Source: Thalassotalea crassostreae
GTDB lineage: Bacteria; Pseudomonadota; Gammaproteobacteria; Enterobacterales; Alteromonadaceae
Length of the DNA: 64,000 bases
Assembly: GCF_001831495.1 (NCBI RefSeq)
Contig: NZ_CP017689.1
Span: 2,356,001 to 2,420,000 of the forward strand
Direction: 5' to 3'
Shown here: one piece after another, positions 55,023-64,000 of the stretch
How positions within the stretch are numbered: position 1 is the first letter of the stretch
Layout of the letters: every line of letters starts with the position of its first letter
Notes under the pieces: model-generated
What the model saw: only the letters and a program-made list of their open reading frames with translations
The model's database searches: none
What the model was told of the DNA's origin: nothing
Translations under genes and position numbers: made by a program

Positions 55023-56051
55023 TTATTTTTGATCTTTCAACTCTTGTACAAGTTTTTCTAATTCAGCTACTTTTTTGTACATGCTATCTAAATGTTTATA
55101 TCTAGATGCATTTTTGCGCCATTCTTTATTTGGCAACGCTGGTGTACCTGACGAATATACGCCCGGTTCAGTAACTGATTTGGTTACCATGCTCATACCG
55201 GTAAAGATGCTACCATCGCAGATTGAAATGTGGCCGTTAATACCAACCATTCCTGCGATTGTACAATTTTTACCAATAACTGTAGAGCCGGCAATCACAG
55301 TGCACCCCGCGATTGCAGTGCTAGAGCCTATCTGCACATTATGGGCGATTTGAATTTGATTATCCAAAATTACATTATCGCCAATAATGGTGTTTTCTAA
55401 GGCACCTCTATCTATTGTAGTACATGCACCTATTTCAACATTATTGCCAATAATAACAGCGCCCAGCTGCGGTATTTTGACCCAACGGCCTTTATCGTTC
55501 GCATAACCAAAGCCATCGCTACCGATTGCTGTATTGGCTTGTACGAGGCAGTCGTTGCCTATTTCAACATTGTGATAAATGCTTACGTTTGACCACAGCT
55601 GTGTACGCTCACCAATAAATGCATTTTTACCAACAAAACAATTGGCGCCAATAACCACGCCATCAGCCAGATTAACACCACTTTCAATAACGCTATTAGC
55701 GCCAATGCTAACCTCATTACCTATTGTTGCAGTAGCATCGATTACCGCACTGGAATGAATACCAGAACTTGCTTTAGGGGTGGTGTCGAGTAATTGCGCG
55801 ACAAGAGCAAAGCCTAAGTATGGGTTATCAAGGACCAATGCGTTAGTAGAACAAAATTTTGCTTGATTCGCAGCTAAGATAACTGCACTTGCATTTGTAT
55901 TTTCAAGATGCTGCCGATACTTAACATTCGCTAAAAACGCTATTTGACCAGCGCATGCATCTTGCAGTGTTGCTAGAGATGAAATTTCAACAGTTTCATC
56001 TCCTTGCACACTACCACCTAATTTTTTAGCTAATTCGCCTAAGGTGATCAT
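55023..56051 (-). CDS. lpxD: UDP-3-O-(3-hydroxymyristoyl)glucosamine N-acyltransferase
   Basis: This 342-residue enzyme has an N-terminal uridine-binding domain (FLANVKYRQHLENTNASAVIL) and a long left-handed beta-helix of hexapeptide repeats, with the catalytic histidine in QIAHNVQIG at about residue 240. It ends in a coiled helix (HLDSMYKKVAELEKLVQEL). It adds the second acyl chain to the lipid A precursor. Length fits E. coli LpxD (341). It is ten bases past skp. Confidence 0.97.
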   Translation of the reverse strand: MITLGELAKKLGGSVQGDETVEISSLATLQDACAGQIAFLANVKYRQHLENTNASAVILAANQAKFCSTNALVLDNPYLGFALVAQLLDTTPKASSGIHSSAVIDATATIGNEVSIGANSVIESGVNLADGVVIGANCFVGKNAFIGERTQLWSNVSIYHNVEIGNDCLVQANTAIGSDGFGYANDKGRWVKIPQLGAVIIGNNVEIGACTTIDRGALENTIIGDNVILDNQIQIAHNVQIGSSTAIAGCTVIAGSTVIGKNCTIAGMVGINGHISICDGSIFTGMSMVTKSVTEPGVYSSGTPALPNKEWRKNASRYKHLDSMYKKVAELEKLVQELKDQK

Positions 56052-56060
56052 AATGATTTC

Positions 56061-56576
56061 TTACTTTTTAGAAGCTTGTTCTACAACTTTAGCTGAAATA
56101 TCAAAATCTGGCTGAGCAAATGCTACTGCAGATTGTTGAATTACGATGTCGTATTCGCCTTTTGCTGCTACTACATCAATCGCTTCTTTAACAAGCATCA
56201 AAATTCTTTGTTGCTCTTCTTGTTCACGACGCTTTAAGTTTTGTTGTAAAGGCTGAGCTTTGGCACCGTAATCTTTACGTAAACTATCGATTTTAGCTTC
56301 TAGTTCTTCAATTTCTTTTTTACTTAGGATGGCTTCATCACGTTGACGCTTTTCCATGTTGTACTTGATATCACCCTCAAGTTTTTTCATCGCATCAATT
56401 TCTTCTTTAAATTCAGCAGTGATTGCTTGCTGAACATCAGCCATTTGCGGTAACTGTGAAATTACTTGTTGCACGTTTACGACAGCAATTTTTTGATCAG
56501 CCGCTAATGAATTTGCACTGAACATCATTGATGATGCTGCTGCTGTGAATGCAATTGATTTAATTAGTTTGTTCAA
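56061..56576 (-). CDS. skp: Periplasmic chaperone Skp (OmpH)
   Basis: This 171-residue periplasmic chaperone holds unfolded outer-membrane proteins. Its signal peptide is NKLIKSIAFTAAASSMMFSANSLAA, followed by KIAVVNVQQVISQLPQM and long helices that form the tentacles (VLSKKEIEELEAKIDSLRK-like stretch). The reading frame is open 14 codons upstream, but I chose the TTG at 56576: AGGAG lies seven to eleven bases ahead, and this start gives a proper signal peptide. It lies between bamA and lpxD. Confidence 0.93.
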   Translation of the reverse strand: MNKLIKSIAFTAAASSMMFSANSLAADQKIAVVNVQQVISQLPQMADVQQAITAEFKEEIDAMKKLEGDIKYNMEKRQRDEAILSKKEIEELEAKIDSLRKDYGAKAQPLQQNLKRREQEEQQRILMLVKEAIDVVAAKGEYDIVIQQSAVAFAQPDFDISAKVVEQASKK

Positions 56577-56673
56577 TTTTTTTCTCCTACAAAAAAATCT
56601 TTTATGTCTTTCTGACATCTTATTATTTATTAACTTGGTTTAAAATAGTTTTAGTACAGTTCTAATAAAGATA

Positions 56674-59142
56674 TTAAAATGTTTTACCAATATTAAAGCT
56701 GAAAAATTCAGTGTCATCACCCGCTTCTGAACGCAAACGTTTTGCGAAACTAAAGACCATTGGTCCCATTGGTGATAACCATTGTACAGATAAACCCGCC
56801 GATGTACGAATACGCATCGGATCAGAATAATCTGCAATTTCATCTGACTGACTAGGGTCTATAGTATCGGTATAATCTGAAAGACTAAATTCTGTGTCCC
56901 ATACGTTACCAACATCAACGAAGAAACTGCTACGTACACTATTACTGTAGCCTTCGTCTAAGAATGGCGTTGGTACGATAAGCTCAAGACCAGCAACCGC
57001 CATTGCATTACCACCAACGCTTCGCGAAGAAACGCCAATTGAATCTTCATTTGGTGGGGCTACTTCTGGTGGACCACCAGGAACACCAGGGCTTTGGTTT
57101 GGTTGACGATAAATAGCACGAGGGCCTACGGTGTTATTTTCAAAGCCGCGCAGTGTATCAGCACCACCGGCTCTAAAGTTTTCCCAGAACGGTAATATAT
57201 GATCATTACCATTTACACTACCATAACCATTACCATAACCTGCTTCAAAACGGGCTAAGAAACTAAAGCTATGATCACGTGTTAGTGGGAAATAGAATTT
57301 AGAGTCATATTTAAGCTTGAAAAACTGTACATCAGAAATATCTGGTGCAGTGATCTTACCACTTAAACTAATTGATGAACCTGCCGTTGGGAATGTACCG
57401 CGGTTTAATGTAACGCGAGAAATAGCAGCATTGAAATCATAGGTTTCAAAATTAAGTTTTGCATCTGGATCTTCCGGATCTTGGAAAATCTCGTAAAACT
57501 CTTTTATTTGCTCATATGTCTGTAAATTCGAAATGTCAGAATTTTTGTATCCGATACCAAAATTTACACGGATATATTCATTTACTGGATAACCAATTGT
57601 CGCACCAATACCATAAGTTGTATTGTTATAGTTTACTAAGTTTGCTTTACCTGCATCAAACTCACTATAAAAGATATTACCGCCAAGTGAAATTGCATCT
57701 ATCGTCCAGTATGGATCAGTATATGAAATATTGGCACTTTGAGAATACTTCATCGTATTAACTGAGAATGCTAAACGATTACCCGTACCTAAGAAGTTGT
57801 TTTGTTGAATACCCGCGTTAAGGCTTAAGCCAGAATATGAGCCGTAACCCACACCAGCGGTAAATGAGCCTGAAGGTTGCTCTTTAACATCAAAGTCAAT
57901 TGAAACTAAATCGTCTTCGCCTGCAATTTGGTTAGTTTCAAATTCTACGGTTTCAAAATATGGCAATCGTTGGATTCGCATTTTTGAGGCTTCAAGCCAA
58001 TTATTCGATAACCATGAGCCTTCTTGTTGACGCATTTCACGACGAAGAACTTCTTCAGAAGTTACATCGTTACCGCTAAAGGTAATACGATCGACATATA
58101 CTCGTTTACCAGGATCAACTTGAACGATAAGTTTTACCGTTTTATCGTCATCGTTTATTTCTGGAATAGTTTGAACTTTCGGATAAGCGTAACCAAACCG
58201 TCCTAAAAACTTGCTAATAAGGTCTTCAGTATAAGTTACAGTCGCACCGTTATATAACTCGTCAGATCTTAATGGAGAAATTGCCTTAATGGTATTGTCA
58301 TAACCAGCCATTTCGCCGATGAATTCAATTTCACTTACCGTATATTGGACGCCTTCGGTAACATTCAAAGTGATATATACACCTTCTTTGTTCGGCGTCA
58401 TTGATACTTGCGTTGAATCAACACTGTATCTAAGGTAACCACGATCAAGATAGTAACTCTCAATCGTTTCCATATCCCCTTGCAGGGTCTGTTTTTGATA
58501 TCTATCTTGGGCGGTAAAGTCCCACCAAGGAGAATCAAACGTTAATTCAGTTCGTTCAAGTAACTCAGCATCAGTAAACTCTTCGTTACCAACAATATTT
58601 ATCTGTTCAATCGCTGCGGCTTCACCTTCATCAAATTCAAAGGTTAAGTTAATTCGGTTGCGAGGTAGGTGAGATATTTTTGTGGTTACGGTTGCGTTGT
58701 ACTTACCAACACTGTGGTAAAAATCTTCGAGACCTGATTCGATCGAAGCAATCACTGAGCGATCTAATGTTTCACCAACACGGATATTACTACCGTCTAG
58801 TGATTCCTGTAATTGTTCGTCTTTTATATCGTCATTACCATCAAAAATGATTTCACTGATGGTTTCTCGCTCTTTCACTCGAAAAATGATTTTTTCGCCA
58901 TCGCGAAAAACTTTAATGTCGTGGAAATGGCCAGAGGCATATAAAGACTTTAGAGATTGTGAAATACGAAATTCGTTAAGTTGATCACCAACGTTAAAAG
59001 GTATATGAGTCAACGCTGCACCGAGAGCAACACGTTGAAGGCCCTTTATTTCTATATCATTTACAACAAACTCATTGGCTGCATGTGCTTTGCATCCAAG
59101 ACTGCCTAGTAATACTGCTAAGGCAAGCTTTCTTATTATCAT
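56674..59142 (-). CDS. bamA: Outer membrane protein assembly factor BamA
   Basis: This protein of about 822 residues has a signal peptide (IIRKLALAVLLGSLGCKAHAA) and five POTRA domains over about residues 22-420 (VNDIEIKGLQRVALGAAL opens POTRA1). A 16-strand beta-barrel follows, with the conserved LRGF motif (DTLRGFENN) in loop 6 and a terminal aromatic (FSFNIGKTF). A proline-rich insertion follows the LRGF region (GVPGGPPEVAPPNED). I chose the ATG at 59142; a TTG three codons earlier is also possible. It folds outer-membrane proteins; skp follows directly. Confidence 0.96.
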   Translation of the reverse strand: MIIRKLALAVLLGSLGCKAHAANEFVVNDIEIKGLQRVALGAALTHIPFNVGDQLNEFRISQSLKSLYASGHFHDIKVFRDGEKIIFRVKERETISEIIFDGNDDIKDEQLQESLDGSNIRVGETLDRSVIASIESGLEDFYHSVGKYNATVTTKISHLPRNRINLTFEFDEGEAAAIEQINIVGNEEFTDAELLERTELTFDSPWWDFTAQDRYQKQTLQGDMETIESYYLDRGYLRYSVDSTQVSMTPNKEGVYITLNVTEGVQYTVSEIEFIGEMAGYDNTIKAISPLRSDELYNGATVTYTEDLISKFLGRFGYAYPKVQTIPEINDDDKTVKLIVQVDPGKRVYVDRITFSGNDVTSEEVLRREMRQQEGSWLSNNWLEASKMRIQRLPYFETVEFETNQIAGEDDLVSIDFDVKEQPSGSFTAGVGYGSYSGLSLNAGIQQNNFLGTGNRLAFSVNTMKYSQSANISYTDPYWTIDAISLGGNIFYSEFDAGKANLVNYNNTTYGIGATIGYPVNEYIRVNFGIGYKNSDISNLQTYEQIKEFYEIFQDPEDPDAKLNFETYDFNAAISRVTLNRGTFPTAGSSISLSGKITAPDISDVQFFKLKYDSKFYFPLTRDHSFSFLARFEAGYGNGYGSVNGNDHILPFWENFRAGGADTLRGFENNTVGPRAIYRQPNQSPGVPGGPPEVAPPNEDSIGVSSRSVGGNAMAVAGLELIVPTPFLDEGYSNSVRSSFFVDVGNVWDTEFSLSDYTDTIDPSQSDEIADYSDPMRIRTSAGLSVQWLSPMGPMVFSFAKRLRSEAGDDTEFFSFNIGKTF

Positions 59143-59223
59143 CGTAGTCAACTTTTATAATTCTTTGTACGCACTTTTCAATGTAAGTGCTTATATTTCT
59201 ATTCGAGTATATAGCTCATAGTT

Positions 59224-60582
59224 TTAGAGTCTGGAAACATCGTTAACGATTGCGATAGTCATTAACGATAATAAGAGAACAGCTCCAATTTTAAACCCTA
59301 CTTCCTGAGTCTTTTCTGATACTTCTCGTCCTGTGATAAGCTCTATAACATAATAAAGTAAATGTCCGCCATCAAGTATTGGTAACGGTAATAAGTTAAT
59401 TATGCCTAAATTTATACTGATTAAAGCCAAAAAGCTCAAAAAGTAAACAACACCAATACTGGCGCTTACTCCCGCTCCTTGTGCGATAGATATCGGACCG
59501 CTTAAATTACTCACACTAATATCGCCGGTAAGTATTTTACCAACCATCTGAAAGCTTAAGGCGATTAGATGATAAGTACTTTCTGCGGCTTTCCCTATTG
59601 CAGAAATTGGTCCATATGATAATTCAGTTATGTGACTCTCTGGCCACTTTGGTTGTATCGGTAATATACCAACATATCCTTGCTTACGACCCGCAGAATC
59701 CTCTCGAGTTCCCGTTAGCATCTCAACTTTTACGATTTTTTCATTTCGTTTAACTTCTAATTGCATTAAAGCATTAGGATTAGGCTGAATAATATCAACA
59801 AAGTCCTGCCAATTACCATAGATATTCGTACCATTTATCGAGATAATTTCGTCGCCAACTAATAAGCCTGCTTTATCTGCAGCTTCATCTTCCACTAACT
59901 TGGCAATTCGAGCGCTAATTTTTGGTAAAAACGGTACGATACCTAAGCTTTCCATAGCCGACATTTCGTGTGGTTGATACTGCCAATCGATGAGTTCTAT
60001 GGTATTCGCTTTAACATAACTACTATCAAGTGCACGGGTATGAATAACCACGTCTTCGTCACCAATATGACTTGCTAACTCCATGTTGATTTTATTCCAA
60101 CTATCAACCATTTCGTCATCAATTTTTACAATCTCAGTATCGGCTTCTAGACCATATTGAGCCGCCATGGAATCAGCTGCGATGCTGCCGATAACCGGCT
60201 TTACATTGGTGACACCGATAAGAAACATTAAATAAAATGCGACAATGGCGAATAAAAAGTTGGCTATAGGTCCTGCAGAAACAATGGCAATGCGTTGATA
60301 AACACTTTTATTATTAAAGGCAAATTGCTTTTGATCTTCTTCGACGTCATCGACACGTTCATCAAGCATTTTTACGTAACCGCCAAGTGGGATTATAGCG
60401 ATAACATACTCTGTGCCGTGCTTATCAAAGGTGCGCCATAAGGTTTTACCAAAACCAATTGAAAAGGTTTCAACCTTAACGCCGCAGCGACGAGCTACCC
60501 AAAAATGACCATATTCGTGAACAGTCACTAACAAGCCAAGAGCGACAATAAAAGAACCTAAATTCCACAAGAAATCAAACAT
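59224..60582 (-). CDS. rseP: RIP metalloprotease RseP
   Basis: This 452-residue inner-membrane zinc protease of the M50 site-2 family carries HExxH in VTVHEYGHFWVARRCG at about residue 22, two PDZ domains (GSIAADSMAAQYGLEADTEI and AADKAGLLVGDEI), and the third ligand in LLPLPILDGGHLLYY. In E. coli it cleaves RseA to release sigma-E during envelope stress. Length fits E. coli RseP (450). It lies one base after dxr and ahead of bamA. Confidence 0.97.
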   Translation of the reverse strand: MFDFLWNLGSFIVALGLLVTVHEYGHFWVARRCGVKVETFSIGFGKTLWRTFDKHGTEYVIAIIPLGGYVKMLDERVDDVEEDQKQFAFNNKSVYQRIAIVSAGPIANFLFAIVAFYLMFLIGVTNVKPVIGSIAADSMAAQYGLEADTEIVKIDDEMVDSWNKINMELASHIGDEDVVIHTRALDSSYVKANTIELIDWQYQPHEMSAMESLGIVPFLPKISARIAKLVEDEAADKAGLLVGDEIISINGTNIYGNWQDFVDIIQPNPNALMQLEVKRNEKIVKVEMLTGTREDSAGRKQGYVGILPIQPKWPESHITELSYGPISAIGKAAESTYHLIALSFQMVGKILTGDISVSNLSGPISIAQGAGVSASIGVVYFLSFLALISINLGIINLLPLPILDGGHLLYYVIELITGREVSEKTQEVGFKIGAVLLLSLMTIAIVNDVSRL

Positions 60583-60583
60583 G

Positions 60584-61786
60584 TTAAGTCCCTTTTAACT
60601 CCATCACAATTTTATCGGCCTCAGAGCGGGCAAGTAGATCAAGCGCAACAACTTGCTCAATCGTGGTCACAGTTTCATTGCTAAGCGAATACATTACTGT
60701 CTCGTTTACTTTCGCAATGTCGGTAAATTTTATCTGTTCATCTAGAAATGCTTGAACTGCAATTTCATTGGCTGCATTTAACGCGGTACAGGCACTCTGC
60801 CCTTTTTTACAGGCATCAATGGCAAGTTTTAAATTAGGGTAGCGATGGAAATCTGCTTCGGCAAAATCAAAACTTTTGCAATTGAAAAAATCGAACGGCT
60901 CTACGCCCGATTCGATACGTTCTGGATAGGCCATAGCGTGCGCAATTGGTGTGCGCATATCAGGGTTGCCCATTTGCGCAATAACTGAACCATCATTGTA
61001 TTGCACCATCGAATGAATAGTACTTTGTGGGTGCAATACCACTTGAATATCTTCTACCGCTAAGTTGAATAACCATTTTGCTTCAATGAATTCTAAACCT
61101 TTATTCATCATTGTTGCCGAATCTACCGAGATTTTGCGTCCCATATCCCAATTAGGATGGGCACAAGCCTGAGCCGGTGTAATACCGTCAAAATCGTCCA
61201 TCGGTAAAGTTCTAAACGGTCCACCTGAGCCAGTGAGGAGTATTTTGCTTATACCAGAATCGTTAATATGAGCTGAGCCGATGCCATTTTGCATCGCACT
61301 AGGAAGACATTGAAATATCGCGTTGTGTTCACTATCGATAGGCAGTAATTGCGCATTTGATGCATTTAGCGCATCAATAAAGATTTGACCTGAGGTTACT
61401 AGCGCTTCTTTATTGGCGAGTAATACTTTTTTGTCAGCTTTTACCGCCGCAAGCGTTGGTAACAAGCCAGAAGCTCCAACAATAGCAGCCATTACAATAT
61501 CGCTGCTCGGGGATTGAGCTATGTCGATGATTGCCTGCTCACCAGCAATGACTTCGATATTGTGTATGTCATCGCTAAGCAATTTTAACTTTAATTGCTC
61601 AGCAGAGGGTTCATCATTCATCACCACAGTATGCGGCATAAACTCCAAACAAAGCTTATGCATACTATCAACACTGCGATTGGCTGACATACTAACAACA
61701 TTATAGCGCTTAGGGTGACGTCGAACTACATCAAGAGTGCTAAGACCTATTGAGCCTGTAGCCCCTAACACGCATAAATTTTGCAT
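60584..61786 (-). CDS. dxr: 1-deoxy-D-xylulose 5-phosphate reductoisomerase
   Basis: This enzyme of about 400 residues makes methylerythritol 4-phosphate in isoprenoid synthesis. The NADPH motif is LGATGSIGLSTLDV near the N-terminus, with LANKEALVTSG, LLPIDSEHNAIFQCL and GSGGPFRTLP in the active site. The ATG at 61786 was chosen; a GTG at 61795 overlaps the cdsA stop and is also possible. Length fits E. coli Dxr (398). It supplies precursors to UppS in the same cluster. Confidence 0.97.
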   Translation of the reverse strand: MQNLCVLGATGSIGLSTLDVVRRHPKRYNVVSMSANRSVDSMHKLCLEFMPHTVVMNDEPSAEQLKLKLLSDDIHNIEVIAGEQAIIDIAQSPSSDIVMAAIVGASGLLPTLAAVKADKKVLLANKEALVTSGQIFIDALNASNAQLLPIDSEHNAIFQCLPSAMQNGIGSAHINDSGISKILLTGSGGPFRTLPMDDFDGITPAQACAHPNWDMGRKISVDSATMMNKGLEFIEAKWLFNLAVEDIQVVLHPQSTIHSMVQYNDGSVIAQMGNPDMRTPIAHAMAYPERIESGVEPFDFFNCKSFDFAEADFHRYPNLKLAIDACKKGQSACTALNAANEIAVQAFLDEQIKFTDIAKVNETVMYSLSNETVTTIEQVVALDLLARSEADKIVMELKGT

Positions 61787-61791
61787 TTTTA

Positions 61792-62658
61792 TCACCAGCC
61801 AAATAACACAAAAAATAGTGCAAAAATTGGCGCTGTTGCGGTTAAACTATCGATACGATCTAAAATACCGCCATGACCTGGTAATATTGAACCGCTATCT
61901 TTAACACCCGCCTGACGTTTCAACATACTTTCCGTTAGATCGCCAACTACCGAAACGGTAGAAATCACTAAACCAAGCCCGATAGCTAAAGTAATTTGCT
62001 CACTGCTCCAGTTATAAATAACACCGGCAATAATCGCTACTATCGCAGCAGCTATAACACCACCAACAAAACCTTCAATGGTTTTACCAGGACTTACTTT
62101 TGGCATGAGTTTATGCTTTCCAAAACGTTTACCGGCAAAATAAGCACCGATATCAGCGCTCCATACAAAAGCAAACAAGAATAAAATTAAATAAGTGCCA
62201 TGAAATTCTGACAACATATATTCATTTGAGCGCAATATTAAAAACGCTAACCACGTTGGTGCTAAAGTGATAATACCAAATAGACCACGAATACTTCGGT
62301 GGCTAGTCCAAAACGCAGAATACTTAGGGTATCCAAAAATCATAATAAGACATAGCGACCACCAAGCAGCGGACGCATACAAAACGTACATAGCAATTGG
62401 GTTTAGTTGACCTGTTAGTGTCCATAACTGATCTGGAGGTAAAAACAACCAAAGAGTACTAATGACAACCATTAATGCAAACGCAAATGCTGCGCGTCGA
62501 CGGTTGCTATCAAAGCCCATAAGAGGGCCCCATTCCCATGCTCCAATAGCCATGACAACCATTAGTGCTGCGGCGAAATTTTGCAGTGACAAAAAGAAAA
62601 TAGCAGCAATAGCTAGTGGAGCTATAATCAGTGCAGTTACAATACGTTGCTTTAACAA
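61792..62658 (-). CDS. cdsA: Phosphatidate cytidylyltransferase
   Basis: This 288-residue inner-membrane enzyme forms CDP-diacylglycerol from phosphatidate and CTP. It has about eight hydrophobic helices and the CdsA signature in GDLTESMLKRQAGVKDSGSI followed by LPGHGGILDRIDS near the C-terminus. The start is TTG at 62658, supported by AAAAGGA seven bases upstream. It overlaps or abuts dxr (its stop is 6-9 bases past the dxr ATG) and lies 50 bases after uppS. Confidence 0.96.
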   Translation of the reverse strand: MLKQRIVTALIIAPLAIAAIFFLSLQNFAAALMVVMAIGAWEWGPLMGFDSNRRRAAFAFALMVVISTLWLFLPPDQLWTLTGQLNPIAMYVLYASAAWWSLCLIMIFGYPKYSAFWTSHRSIRGLFGIITLAPTWLAFLILRSNEYMLSEFHGTYLILFLFAFVWSADIGAYFAGKRFGKHKLMPKVSPGKTIEGFVGGVIAAAIVAIIAGVIYNWSSEQITLAIGLGLVISTVSVVGDLTESMLKRQAGVKDSGSILPGHGGILDRIDSLTATAPIFALFFVLFGW

Positions 62659-62708
62659 ACGTTTATCCTTTTAATAAGACCTAAAAAGTAACTGAGTTAC
62701 TCTTTAGG

Positions 62709-63500
62709 TTATTTCGTTCTTACCTGTTCACCGGTTTTACCAAAACGTCGTTCTCTATCGCCAAATGACGCCAATGCGTGTTTAAACGCATCTTCTTTAA
62801 AGTCTGGCCATAACGTTTCAGTAAAGTAGAGCTCAGCATACGCAGCTTGCCATAGCAAAAAGTTGCTTATGCGATAGTCCCCACCAGTACGGATCAATAA
62901 ATCTAATTCAGGTAAATTCGATAAATTAATATGTTTATTGAGCATATGCTCATCGATATCGTCGACATTAACCTCACCATTAACGGCAAGTTGAGCGATT
63001 TTTTTAGATGCTTGGCTGATATCCCATCGACCACCATAATTGGCGGCAACAGAAAGAATCATGGCATCGTTATTTTTAGTTAGTTGCTCTGCTTCAACGA
63101 TCTTTTTTTGCAATTTTTCTGAAAAGCGAGTTTTATCGCCTATCAATTGGAAGCGGATGTTGTTCTTATGAAGGCGTTTAACTTCACGAGTTAACACAAA
63201 CATAAACAAATCCATCAACACGCTTACTTCTTCTTTTGGGCGTTGCCAATTTTCACTACTGAAAGCGAACAATGTTAACCCTTTCACGCCCAACTCTCTG
63301 GCGCTACTTACGCAAGCTCGTACCGATTCTACGCCAGCCTTATGACCTGCGACTCGACCTTTCCCCTGCAATTGTGCCCAGCGTCCATTACCGTCCATAA
63401 TAATTGCCACGTGCAGTGGCGGGATTGCTGAATCTAATTCTTTATGTGCTTCTACTGTCACAAAATTTCCATTTAATAAAATGCCGTAAATTTTACTCAT
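62709..63500 (-). CDS. uppS: Isoprenyl transferase (undecaprenyl diphosphate synthase)
   Basis: This 263-residue cis-prenyltransferase makes the C55 carrier for cell-wall and lipopolysaccharide synthesis. Motifs are [37 protein letters not shown], and [26 protein letters not shown]. The ATG at 63500 is used here, but a 10-bp hairpin covers its upstream region. A GTG at 63461 with GGA ahead would give about 250 residues, close to E. coli UppS (253), so the start is unsure. Confidence 0.95.
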   Translation of the reverse strand: MSKIYGILLNGNFVTVEAHKELDSAIPPLHVAIIMDGNGRWAQLQGKGRVAGHKAGVESVRACVSSARELGVKGLTLFAFSSENWQRPKEEVSVLMDLFMFVLTREVKRLHKNNIRFQLIGDKTRFSEKLQKKIVEAEQLTKNNDAMILSVAANYGGRWDISQASKKIAQLAVNGEVNVDDIDEHMLNKHINLSNLPELDLLIRTGGDYRISNFLLWQAAYAELYFTETLWPDFKEDAFKHALASFGDRERRFGKTGEQVRTK

Positions 63501-63501
63501 T

Positions 63502-63524
63502 GAGTAACAATTTAATTGTTACTC
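63502..63524. repeat. 10-bp inverted repeat directly upstream of uppS
   Basis: GAGTAACAAT (63502-63511) and ATTGTTACTC (63515-63524) form a perfect stem with a 3-base loop. It ends one base before the uppS ATG at 63500, where a ribosome site would be expected. It could limit uppS translation from that ATG, or favour the downstream GTG. No T-run follows on the minus strand. Confidence 0.6.
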
Positions 63525-63575
63525 TCGGAAAATTCACGGCTATTTGTAATGGTTAAAACAATACCAAGAGTGATA

Positions 63576-64000
63576 TTAAATTTCCATTAATTCTTTTTCT
63601 TTGCTCGCTGCAATTTCTTCAGCTTGCTTGATGAATTCATTAGTAATTTTTTGAATTTCATCTTCCGCTTGACGCGCTTCATCATCGCTAATTTCTTTTT
63701 CTTTATTTAACGATTTAATGTCAGAGTTTGCATCGCGACGAATGTTACGAATGGCAACTTTACCACCTTCGATTTCACCACCAACAACTTTAACTAAATC
63801 ACGACGACGTTCTTCAGTAAGCGGAGGTAAAGGAATACGAATTAATGTGCCTTGCGACGACGGGTTCAAACCAAGATCTGAAGATAAAATCGCTTTCTCA
63901 ACAGCGCCAAGCATGGTCTTATCAAATACTGTGATTGCAATAGTACGAGCATCTGGTGTTGAAATACTACCAACTTGGTTAAGTGGTGATGCAACACCAT
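63576..64000 (-). CDS. frr: Ribosome recycling factor, partial (N-terminus off window)
   Basis: The C-terminal 140 residues are visible up to the right edge. They read [59 protein letters not shown] and the charged end [28 protein letters not shown], matching RRF (full length about 185). The reading frame stays open to the edge, upstream of the in-frame ATG at 63914, which is internal. RRF with EF-G splits ribosomes after termination. uppS follows 75 bases downstream. Confidence 0.97.
   Translation of the reverse strand, partial: GVASPLNQVGSISTPDARTIAITVFDKTMLGAVEKAILSSDLGLNPSSQGTLIRIPLPPLTEERRRDLVKVVGGEIEGGKVAIRNIRRDANSDIKSLNKEKEISDDEARQAEDEIQKITNEFIKQAEEIAASKEKELMEI

Overview
This 64-kb chromosomal window is from a low-GC marine gammaproteobacterium of the order Alteromonadales, most likely the family Colwelliaceae (Colwellia/Thalassotalea type). 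I infer this from AT-rich base use, protein similarity by eye and gene order: frr-uppS-cdsA-dxr-rseP-bamA-skp-lpxD-fabZ-lpxA-lpxB-rnhB-dnaE-accA-tilS, sirB2-sirB1-kdsA, gcvA-ygdD-rlmM, divergent queF/syd, and mutY-yggX. No database search was possible, so the genus is tentative.

Layout. 1-2.3 kb holds the N-terminal 780 residues of a long coiled-coil ATPase cut by the left edge. 2.5-15.1 kb is housekeeping: a HAD hydrolase, a POT peptide symporter, the sbcD-sbcC-exonuclease operon, an unknown CxxC protein, mgsA, trmB, yggL, mutY-yggX, then tRNA-Phe and tRNA-Thr. 15.1-22.4 kb looks accessory. It starts directly after the tRNA genes, carries related non-coding repeats at both ends, and encodes a propeller/beta-lactamase-fold fusion, a divergent CadC-like membrane regulator with its own propeller domain, a membrane AraC regulator and a lipoprotein amidohydrolase. 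22.4-37.7 kb returns to core genes: sthA, an acyl-CoA synthetase, folD, syd/queF, ppnN-xni and the gcvA-hydrolase-ygdD-rlmM run.

37.8-40.3 kb is the most unusual stretch. Two copies of a 387-bp block, differing at two positions, encode identical 95-residue exported acidic proteins. Between them, on the opposite strand, lie three small genes (a membrane protein, a GNAT acetyltransferase and a VOC protein). One well-formed integron attC-like site and one degenerate site each begin exactly at the TAA stop codon of a gene. This looks like a small integron-cassette relic with no integrase in view, held between a recent duplication.

40.4-64 kb is core again and entirely on the minus strand: kdsA, a DUF819 membrane protein, sirB1, sirB2, sstT, tilS, accA, dnaE and the envelope-biogenesis cluster through lpxB/A, fabZ, lpxD, skp, bamA, rseP, dxr, cdsA, uppS to frr, which is cut by the right edge. 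These genes make lipid A, fatty acids, CDP-diacylglycerol and undecaprenyl phosphate, and assemble outer-membrane proteins. Several use TTG or GTG starts supported by clear ribosome-binding sites. No CRISPR array, rRNA operon, insertion sequence with transposase, or prophage was seen.
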